A stretch of 64,000 nucleotides of DNA from JAJPKK01 sp963844635 (GTDB taxonomy: Bacteria; Pseudomonadota; Alphaproteobacteria; Rhizobiales; Xanthobacteraceae), in the NCBI GenBank assembly GCA_963844635.1, contig CAWJPD010000003.1, positions 248,001 through 312,000 on the forward strand. The letters run 5' to 3'. The notes below the pieces were generated by a model. The model did no database searches. It was not told the origin of the DNA and saw only the letters and a list, made by a program, of their open reading frames with translations. A program made the translations under genes and the position numbers. Shown here piece by piece: positions 57,781 through 64,000 of this stretch (within the stretch, counting starts at the first letter, position 1; every line of letters starts with the position of its first letter).

Positions 57781-58012
57781 TCGACAAAGCAATAACTTTT
57801 GGCGCAGCTTGCACGCTGCTTGCATCGCAAATTCACTCAATCAAAGGAGGCCATAACTGTTTCTGCTCCGCGTGGTCAATGGTTCGGCAAAGGTGCACAA
57901 GGGTGCACCCAATCGCGCATTGGAACACTAGCCACAAACCATTGCGGGATGGGCGCTCGCAACGCGATCGTCGTGCAAAACCTGTGTAGACGTTCAACAG
58001 GGAGGGAACATC

Positions 58013-58504
58013 ATGAAACGGCGCAGCATATACATGCTTATCGGCATGACACTCTTGAGCCTGATCACCGTCGCTTTGCCTCCGAGCGCTTTTGCGCAGA
58101 ATAATTCGCTTATTGGTACCTGGAAGCTGAATCTCGACAAATCGAAATTCAGTCCTGGCAGGGCGCCAAGGAGTCTTACCCTGACCTACGAACAGGACGG
58201 GCAGAATATCCGTCTTATGCCCCAGGGCATCGACCCACAAGGAAGCCCACTGGGAGGCACGCTCCTGCACATTTACGATGGGCAGCCGCATCAATCGACC
58301 GGCGATTCCGATTATGACGCGAGCGCCTATACGCGCGTTGACGCCGGCACCTTCATTTTCAGCCGTTTGAAGGCAGGAAAGCTCATCGCGACCGGCTCAG
58401 GTGCAGTATCGCAGGATGGCAAGACGCTGACCATAACCACGACTGGCACTGGGGTCTCGGGAGGCGGCGCCAGTTCGGGTGTCCTTGTCCTGGAGAAGCA
58501 GTAG
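58013..58504 (+). CDS. Small secreted lipocalin-like protein
   Basis: A 163-residue exported protein. The signal peptide is RSIYMLIGMTLLSLITVALP, cut near SAFAQN. The mature part opens SLIGTWKLNLDKSKFSPGRA, the (L/I)GTWKL(N/D)..KS.(F/Y) start common to short lipocalin-like proteins in soil bacteria, followed by LTLTYEQDGQNIRLM and DGKTLTITTTGTGVSG. The ligand is unknown. A ggaggga site about 8 bases upstream supports the ATG. Just after its stop lies a 54-base relic of a binding-protein gene tail (separate entry). Confidence 0.75.
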   Translation: MKRRSIYMLIGMTLLSLITVALPPSAFAQNNSLIGTWKLNLDKSKFSPGRAPRSLTLTYEQDGQNIRLMPQGIDPQGSPLGGTLLHIYDGQPHQSTGDSDYDASAYTRVDAGTFIFSRLKAGKLIATGSGAVSQDGKTLTITTTGTGVSGGGASSGVLVLEKQ

Positions 58505-58557
58505 GCATCGAGGTGCCGATGCCGATTCTGCTGCGTGCCGGCAAGAGGATCGAATGA
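58504..58557 (+). pseudogene. C-terminal relic of an ABC_sub_bind binding-protein gene
   Basis: These 18 codons read GIEVPMPILLRAGKRIE and stop. They align without gaps to the last 18 codons of the gene that follows (59476-59529, GIEVPTATLLRATEVIE), with 42 of 54 bases the same by my count. The relic starts inside the TAG stop of the upstream lipocalin-like gene, and its own stop overlaps the ATG of the downstream binding protein. It is best read as the remaining tail of a deleted tandem copy. Confidence 0.65.
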
Positions 58558-59529
58558 GACGGCGCGACGCCATCGCGGGGGTTGGCGCCGCGACCGTGTG
58601 GTCGCTCACGGCTCGCGCGCGGCCGCGTCCTCCGCGGACGGTCGGTTGCCTCGATGCTGCATCGGAAAGCGCGGTTCGACCACTTACGGCCGCTTTCCGC
58701 TCGGGACTTGCCGAACAAGGCTATGCTGAAGGGCGAAATATCGAGGTCCTGTACCGCTTTGCCGAAGCACAGTACGCTCGCTTGCCAGTCCTGGCTGCCG
58801 ACCTTGCCCGGCATGGAGTCGCGGTCATTGCCGCGATTACCCCCGTCGCAGCCCTCGCCGCAAAATCTGCTGCCGGAACGATACCGGTTGTTTTTGAGGC
58901 TGGCGATCCGGTCGAGCTTGGTCTTACGACGAGCCTCAACCATCCGGGCGGTAACGTCACAGGTGCATCGATCCTTGCCGACACGCTGCTCGCGAAGCGT
59001 CTTGAGCTGCTGCACGAACTCGTACCGACCAGAAGATCGATTGGTCTGCTCATCAATCCAACCAACATCTTGGCTGAGGCGCACGTCAAGGAGGTGGAGC
59101 GGGCCGCGCGAACTGTTGGCGTCCCGTTGGTCACGCTCAATGCCGGCACCCAAGGTGAAATCGAATTGGTCTTTGCGGTGCTTGCGGGACGCAGAGTGGG
59201 CGCTATTCTCGTAGATGCAGAACTCGCTGTTTTTTATCAATATGACTCAACTCTCCGAATTGGCGGCGCATTATGCGGTGCCGGCAAGCTACTTTAGCCG
59301 GGAGTTTGTGGACGCCGGTGGGCTCATGAGCTACGGACCCCGGATTTCTGATGCTTATCGTTTGGTTGGTAGCTATACGGGCCGCATCCTCAAAGGCGAG
59401 AAACCTGCCGACCTGCCGGTACAGCAATCTACCCGCATCGAGATGGTGCTCAATTTGAAGACGGCGAAGGCGCTTGGCATCGAGGTGCCGACGGCGACGC
59501 TGCTGCGTGCCACCGAGGTTATCGAATAG
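58554..59529 (+). pseudogene. ABC transporter substrate-binding protein (ABC_sub_bind), one frameshift
   Basis: A periplasmic binding protein of the same PF04392 family as 31671-32666, about 324 residues when repaired. It starts MRRRDAIAGVGAATVWSLTA with a twin-arginine-like, Ala-rich export signal. The lobes show RPRPPRTVGCLDAASESAVR, GLAEQGYAEGRNIEVLYRFA, NHPGGNVTGASILADTLLAK and RLELLHELVPTRRSIGLLIN. The frame breaks at the six T's near 59229-59234; removing one T joins AELAVF to INMTQLSELAAHYAVPASYF and the tail KTAKALGIEVPTATLLRATE. No permease genes accompany it. Confidence 0.8.
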
Positions 59530-59739
59530 GAGGCAAGAGCCAACCGAACAATCTCGTGGATTGGGCGGGGCGGCCCATGGAATTGGTCAAAATCTCCACC
59601 TGCGTTCCGCCGCGCTCATCGGACCCCGAAAGGGTGGACACGGCGGATGGCGTGCCTGGCAACCGGCCCGGGCCTCGGCGGCCACGCTCACCTATAAATG
59701 ATTGCTTATTGAACAGTTGCCCGTTCAAGCGATCATCGA

Positions 59740-62508
59740 TCATTCGACGCCCTGCAGCCGCGCGAGGGCGCCCGCGATTTTCTCCAACCGCGCCGCCGCT
59801 TCTTCGCGTTTCTCGCGTTCCGCCTCGACCACCTCTTCCGGTGCGCGGGCGATGAAGTCTGCATTGGCGAGTTTTGCGTCGAGCCGCACAACCTCGGCTG
59901 TCGTCTTGGCCGCTTCCTTGTCGAGCCTCGCCCGCTCCGCGGCGATGTCAACGATGCCCCGCAACGGCAGGGCGATGGCGACGCCGCGCACCAGGAGTTG
60001 GACCGCGCCGGCAGGCGGCGCCTCGGCCTCAGATATTTCCGAAATGCGCGCCATCCGCTTGATGGCATCGGACCAGCGTTGCGCCCGTTCGCGGATCTCC
60101 ACGGTTGCCGCAGGCAGCAGCAGCGGAATCTGCAAGGCCGGCGCGACATTCATTTCGGTGCGTACCGAACGGATGGCCGCGATCAGGTCAACGAGCCAGC
60201 CGATCTCGCTCTCGGCATCGGCATCTTCTAAATCGCCGAGCACGGGCCACGGCGACAACGCAAGCAGCCCATCGCGCGCCACGCCGCCTTCGGCGGTCAC
60301 TGCCCAAAGTTCCTCTGTGGTGAATGGCATGAATGGGTGGAGGGTCGCGAGAATGAGGTCCCGCACCCACGCCACCATGGCCTGGGTTTCGTTCTTCGCC
60401 GCAGAGTCGGGGCCAAGCAGCACCGGTTTGGCGAGTTCAAGGTACCAGTCGCAATAGACGTTCCACACAAAACGATAGATCGCGTTCGCGGCATCGTTGA
60501 AGCGATAGGTCTCGATGGCCCCGGTCACCTCGCCGACCGCGAGCGTCGCCTCATGCGCAATCCAGCGGTTGAGCGTCTCGGCGACCTCGTCCGGCTCGAA
60601 GCCCGGCAAAGTGGCGCAGCCATTCATCTCGGCAAAACGGCAGGCGTTCCACAGCTTGGTCGCGAAATTGCGATACCCCTCGACCCGTGACGCCGCGAGC
60701 TTGATGTCGCGACCCTGCGCCGCCATCGCCGCAAGCGCGAAGCGCAGCGCGTCGGCGCCGTAGCGATCGATCAGCTCGATCGGATCGATGACGTTGCCTT
60801 TCGACTTCGACATCTTGGCGCCCCTCTCGTCACGGACAAGGGCGTGGATGTAGACGGTCGAAAACGGCACCTCCTTCATGAAATGCAGCCCCATCATCAT
60901 CATCCGGGCAACCCAGAAGAAGATAATGTCGAAGCCGGTGACGAGAACGTCGGTCGGGTAATAGCGCGCGAGCTCGGGCGTGTCGTCGGGCCAGCCCAGC
61001 GTCGAGAACGGCCACAGCGCCGAGGAGAACCAGGTGTCGAGCACGTCTTCATCGCGCAGCAGGAACGGCTCGCGGCTCGCCGGATCAAGCGCCATGTCAT
61101 GGCCTTCGAGCGGCGTGATCGCTTCCGTTTCGGCGTAATAGGCGAGTGCCCGCGACACCGCCTCTTCCTCGGTGTCGGCGACGAAGACCCTGCCGTCCGG
61201 GCCGTACCAGGCCGGAATGCGGTGTCCCCACCACAGCTGACGCGAAATGCACCACGGCTGGATGTTGTCCATCCACTCGAAAAACGTTTTTTCCCAATGT
61301 TTTGGGACGAACGTGATCTGTCCCCTGCGCACCGCCTCGACGGCCCGTACCGCGAGCGCTTTCGCATTGACGTACCATTGATCGGTGAGGAACGGCTCGA
61401 TCACCACGCCGGAGCGATCGCCGTGCGGGACCGTGTGGGCATAAGGCTCGACCTTGTCGAGGAGACCGGCATCCGAAAGCCGGTCCTCGATCTCCTTCCG
61501 CGCGGCAAATCGGTCCATGCCGTGCATGGCCAGCGTGCGGTCGAGCTCGGCAGAGGCGGGAACGCCTTCGAGAAAAGCCGAGTTGCCGTCGAGGTCGAGC
61601 TTGCCCTCGGTGTCGAGTACGCTGATCATCGCCAGGTGGTGCCGCCGTCCGACCTCGAAGTCGTTGAAGTCGTGCGCTGGCGTGATCTTCACCGCGCCGG
61701 TGCCCTTCTCGGGATCGGCGTAGCTGTCGCCGACGATCTTGATGCGCCGGCCGACCAGCGGCAGAATCGCGGTCCGGCCGATCAGGCGATTGAGCCGCAC
61801 ATTCTCAGGATGCACTGCGACGGCGCTGTCGCCGAGCATGGTCTCGGGGCGCGTCGTCGCAACTATGATTGCCTCATCCGAACCTTCGATCGGGTAGCGG
61901 ATGTGCCAGAGGTGACCTTTCACCTCAACCTGCTGCACTTCGAGATCGGAGATCGCGGTCAGCAGCTTGGGGTCCCAATTGACGAGACGCTTGTCCCGAT
62001 AGATCAAGCCCTCGTCATGAAGCGTTACGAACACCTTGAGGACGGCACGCGAGAGGCCCTCGTCCATGGTGAAGCGCTCGCGCGACCAGTCGCATGACGC
62101 GCCGAGCCGCTTCAGTTGGTTGACGATGACGTCGCCGGATTGCGCCTTCCACGCCCATACCCGTTCCAGGAATTGATCTCGGCCCATGGTCCGTCGCGAC
62201 GGCTGCTGCTGTTCCATCAGCTGACGCTCGACCACCATCTGGGTCGCAATGCCGGCATGATCGGTCCCAGGCTGCCAAAGCACGTCACGACCGCGCATGC
62301 GCTCAAACCGGCACAGCACGTCCTGCAACGTGTTGTTGAGCGCGTGCCCCATATGCAGGGAGCCGGTGACATTGGGCGGAGGAATGACGATCGTGTATGG
62401 CCTTGCCCCGCGGCGGTCGGCGCGCCCGGCAACGAAGGCTTGCGCCTCTACCCATGCCGCCCAGACGCGGCTCTCGATTTCGCCAGGCTGACAGGTTTTC
62501 TCGATCAT
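59740..62508 (-). CDS. valS: Valyl-tRNA synthetase
   Basis: A 922-residue class I synthetase that charges tRNA-Val and edits misactivated Thr. The HIGH motif appears as GSLHMGHALNNTLQDVL and the KMSKS motif as KMSKSKGNVIDPIELIDRYG. The CP1 editing domain (IIVATTRPETMLGDSAVAVH; ITPAHDFNDFEVGRRH) and the C-terminal coiled arm (RARLDKEAAKTTAEVVRLDA) are complete, and the frame is unbroken. The ATG at 62508 begins MIEKTCQPGEIESRVWAAW, as in relatives; the frame to 62565 is longer than usual. It lies downstream of popZ, with repeat R7 between them. Confidence 0.97.
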   Translation of the reverse strand: MIEKTCQPGEIESRVWAAWVEAQAFVAGRADRRGARPYTIVIPPPNVTGSLHMGHALNNTLQDVLCRFERMRGRDVLWQPGTDHAGIATQMVVERQLMEQQQPSRRTMGRDQFLERVWAWKAQSGDVIVNQLKRLGASCDWSRERFTMDEGLSRAVLKVFVTLHDEGLIYRDKRLVNWDPKLLTAISDLEVQQVEVKGHLWHIRYPIEGSDEAIIVATTRPETMLGDSAVAVHPENVRLNRLIGRTAILPLVGRRIKIVGDSYADPEKGTGAVKITPAHDFNDFEVGRRHHLAMISVLDTEGKLDLDGNSAFLEGVPASAELDRTLAMHGMDRFAARKEIEDRLSDAGLLDKVEPYAHTVPHGDRSGVVIEPFLTDQWYVNAKALAVRAVEAVRRGQITFVPKHWEKTFFEWMDNIQPWCISRQLWWGHRIPAWYGPDGRVFVADTEEEAVSRALAYYAETEAITPLEGHDMALDPASREPFLLRDEDVLDTWFSSALWPFSTLGWPDDTPELARYYPTDVLVTGFDIIFFWVARMMMMGLHFMKEVPFSTVYIHALVRDERGAKMSKSKGNVIDPIELIDRYGADALRFALAAMAAQGRDIKLAASRVEGYRNFATKLWNACRFAEMNGCATLPGFEPDEVAETLNRWIAHEATLAVGEVTGAIETYRFNDAANAIYRFVWNVYCDWYLELAKPVLLGPDSAAKNETQAMVAWVRDLILATLHPFMPFTTEELWAVTAEGGVARDGLLALSPWPVLGDLEDADAESEIGWLVDLIAAIRSVRTEMNVAPALQIPLLLPAATVEIRERAQRWSDAIKRMARISEISEAEAPPAGAVQLLVRGVAIALPLRGIVDIAAERARLDKEAAKTTAEVVRLDAKLANADFIARAPEEVVEAEREKREEAAARLEKIAGALARLQGVE

Positions 62509-62676
62509 TTCCACGCATTCCGGAACGTCACCGCGCCAGCAAGCCCAGCGCCGCGCAGGTGTCAATGTCGCAAGCGTGTTTTTGCCGGTTGCGATGCCGA
62601 GAGCGGCTCGCCGCGCCGCCGGCCAGGGTGCCGAGTTCTGCCGGATATTGCAGCGGCTATTTTCGAGGACGCCCTT

Positions 62677-62777
62677 AGCGCGGGATGCGTTCAGCTAAAG
62701 CCCGCTCCCGCTCGATTCCCTTTGATTTTGCGCATGATCTTTCTGTGAAAAGCTTGCGGCTTTTCCCAATCATGCTA
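62677..62777. repeat. Composite hairpin repeat, copy R7 (modules A, B)
   Basis: Module A at 62677-62714 (gcgcgggatgcgttcagc; gctcccgctcga) and module B at 62725-62776 (tttgcgcatgatctttctg to cccaatcatgctagc). The central part of module B has diverged (tgaaaagcttgcggctttt). The popZ stop codon (minus strand, 62775-62777) falls at its outer end. It lies between popZ and valS, two genes usually adjacent in this group. Confidence 0.8.
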
Positions 62778-63422
62778 GCCACGGCCGCGTGATACCCGCT
62801 CGATCTCGGCGCGCACCAGCCGCTCCACCATGTTGGGGAGGTTTTCGTCGAGCCAGCTTTTGAGCATCGGCTTGAGCATCTCGCGCACGAGGTCTTCAAG
62901 CGTCCGGGCATTTTGCGCCAGCACGGTATGGGCGAGCGAATTGAACGACATGTCCACCGCCGCGCTGGCCCGCGGCGAAAGCAGCGTGTGGTCCGGTGCC
63001 GCCGGCCCGGAGAAGCTGCGGAACTGATCCGATAGGAGGGACGGATGCGGCCGCAATTCGTGCGCTTCTTCCGTTTCATCGAAGATCACGTCCGGGGGCC
63101 CGTCAACGATATCGAAAGCCAGCCCCTTCGACTGCATCGCTTCGGTGAGTTCAAGCACGTCGGCCCCCACGTTCTGCTTGGCGCGGGTCTCGAGACCGTC
63201 CAGAACGGCCTCGAATTCCTCGCCTTCAGCGTGCTCCGTCGCAGTCTGTGGCCCCCCGGCGGGGGCCGCGGATGAAGCAAAGTTTGGGACCGGACCGAGA
63301 GAGGCCTTGCCGGCTTCATCGTCGGCTATGATCCGGCGAATGGAGGCGAGAATCTCCTCCATTGTCGGTTCCTCGGTCTTTTCCGTGTTTTCTGGCTTTT
63401 CGCTCTTTGCAGGCTGAGACAT
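62775..63422 (-). CDS. popZ: Polar organizing protein PopZ family (DUF2497)
   Basis: A 215-residue protein that forms a polar hub anchoring the chromosome origin region and cell-cycle proteins. The N-terminal helix EEPTMEEILASIRRIIADDE and the C-terminal oligomerisation region (TLEDLVREMLKPMLKSWLDE, then NLPNMVERLVRAEIERVSRG) are the two conserved PopZ parts; between them is an acidic, proline-rich linker. No membrane segment is present. The start at 63422 is MSQPAKSEKPENTEKTEEP. Gene order popZ-valS is conserved in Hyphomicrobiales; tolC, often upstream, is not seen before the AsmA-like gene. Confidence 0.9.
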   Translation of the reverse strand: MSQPAKSEKPENTEKTEEPTMEEILASIRRIIADDEAGKASLGPVPNFASSAAPAGGPQTATEHAEGEEFEAVLDGLETRAKQNVGADVLELTEAMQSKGLAFDIVDGPPDVIFDETEEAHELRPHPSLLSDQFRSFSGPAAPDHTLLSPRASAAVDMSFNSLAHTVLAQNARTLEDLVREMLKPMLKSWLDENLPNMVERLVRAEIERVSRGRG

Positions 63423-63616
63423 CGCCGTGCGTTTACCTGCTGCGACCGCCGGACTGGGGTCATTGGCACCGAATCAGCATCACGATCATGTCAGCAAAAA
63501 TCGGGGCCCGGCAATAGAAGGCTTGCCGCCGTTCCCAGCCATCCACCCCGACAATCGCCAAAGTCTTCTCCAATCGCCTCCAGTTCGGTTCGCTTTGATT
63601 TGCACCATCAACTGCG

Positions 63617-63648
63617 TCCGAGAAGTCTGCCAGTTTCGGGATCACGCG
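63617..63648. repeat. Degraded module B half, copy R8
   Basis: The stretch tccgagaagtctgccagt then ttcgggatcacgcg resembles the second half of module B (tccgaaaagtctgcaac, ttttcgggatcatgcg). The opposite arm is missing. It lies 195 bases upstream of the popZ start and accounts for part of a spurious minus-strand frame there. Confidence 0.5.
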
Positions 63649-63798
63649 ATTCCTCCGTTTTGCGCCGATCCTGTCGGAATAATCCTCGTCAGCTTGCAAG
63701 TCCATCACACCGCGCTCCAACCCGTTGGAAACCGCCGTGCGCGATATTATGCGCAGCGGTGTGGGAGGGGCGCCGCAAGGCGTGCCCGTACCCGATCG

Positions 63799-64000
63799 TT
63801 ATTGGCGGCCAAACGGGTCGGGGAAGCGGTCGCTCGGAACGTTGCTCGGGAATTCGAGGAACTTGCGCACGATTCCCGGCGCGACGAGCGAGATCGGGTT
63901 GACGCGCAGTACTGGTGCGCCCGGCGAACCGATCACCTCATAGGTCATGCTGCCGATCAAACCCTCTTTGCCGCCGAGCAGCACGCCAACAATCGGAATT
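63799..64000 (-). CDS. AsmA/DUF3971-like envelope protein, C-terminal end only
   Basis: The window ends inside this gene. The visible part reads IPIVGVLLGGKEGLIGSMTY then EVIGSPGAPVLRVNPISLVA and PGIVRKFLEFPSNVPSDRFP to a stop at 63799. The order IP(L/I)(V/L)G.L.GG..GL.G..Y.(V/I).G....P...VNP.S...PG(F/I)(L/V)R. is that of the end of AsmA-like/DUF3971 proteins, large periplasm-spanning proteins linked to lipid transport. Its N-terminus lies beyond 64000. It precedes popZ on the same strand. Confidence 0.7.
   Translation of the reverse strand, partial: IPIVGVLLGGKEGLIGSMTYEVIGSPGAPVLRVNPISLVAPGIVRKFLEFPSNVPSDRFPDPFGRQ

Noticed and set aside
57843..57850. Strong aaaggagg ribosome-like site
   Set aside because: No start codon at usable distance opens a credible frame before the gene at 58013.
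60844..62097. 417-codon plus-strand frame
   Set aside because: It is the antisense shadow of valS in high-GC DNA; composition is Arg/His/Asp-rich and no domain is seen.
63460..63720. 86-codon minus-strand frame upstream of popZ
   Set aside because: Its central part is the degraded repeat R8, it has no family match, and amino acid pattern is not protein-like.

Overview
The window is high-GC alphaproteobacterial chromosome. It most resembles Hyphomicrobiales near Bradyrhizobium, Rhodopseudomonas, Pseudolabrys or Rhodoplanes. Supporting signs are popZ next to valS, a long bS21 protein, DUF6481, DUF3126 and DUF4332 proteins, lone periplasmic binding proteins of the ABC_sub_bind and Bug/TctC types, and a palindromic intergenic repeat family. 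No rRNA, tRNA, CRISPR array, integrase or transposase was recognised.

Layout. 0-4.4 kb: a methyltransferase, then a secreted crystallin-domain protein, an alpha/beta hydrolase, cysE and a DUF3126 gene, the last four each carrying frameshifts. 4.5-9.0 kb: an MHS-type transporter facing a likely catabolic operon (cyclase, cupin, SDR, 3-hydroxyacyl-CoA dehydrogenase). 9-12.8 kb: small proteins, a DEAD-box helicase and rpsU. 12.8-15.1 kb: a gene-poor stretch. 15.1-17.2 kb: a divergent methyltransferase / AraC regulator pair. 17.3-22.0 kb: the kdp potassium-pump operon, including kdpF and a 27-residue upstream membrane peptide. 22.9-28.8 kb: small and secreted proteins, a heavily broken ubiD gene and two convergent paralogous mini-proteins. 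29-36.7 kb: a molybdenum hydroxylase large subunit, binding proteins, a cytochrome c, a Sua5-type enzyme and an isochorismatase-like hydrolase. 36.8-43.3 kb: two MFS transporters, a GT-C membrane glycosyltransferase and an M20 peptidase. 43.7-46.4 kb: two small DUF proteins and folP-folB-folK. 46.6-51.5 kb: an OFA-type antiporter, a Bug binding protein, a 2-hydroxyacid dehydrogenase and a flavin amine oxidase. 51.7-59.5 kb: manC, a VOC protein, an FAD monooxygenase, a second membrane glycosyltransferase, two small secreted proteins and another ABC_sub_bind protein. 59.7-64 kb: valS, popZ and the end of an AsmA-like gene.

Two points matter to any user of this annotation. First, at least thirteen genes carry indels or premature stops. 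These include folP and cysE, and several lesions are one base too many or too few in a homopolymer, so many are probably sequence errors; a few (ubiD, the binding-protein stub and tail) look like real decay. Second, a composite hairpin repeat family occurs about eight times, mostly at gene 3' ends. In four cases (cysE, kdpC, manC, popZ) the repeat overlaps the stop codon of the gene.

The gene content suggests a heterotroph living on organic acids and aromatic or amine compounds: several MFS carriers, five binding-protein loci without permeases, and scattered oxidoreductases, set among ordinary housekeeping loci (folate, cysteine, potassium uptake, tRNA charging and modification, polar organisation). 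I did not find a clearly new multi-gene system. The strongest unusual signals are the 3'-end repeat family, the kdp operon lesions and micro-ORF, and the mini-protein pair.
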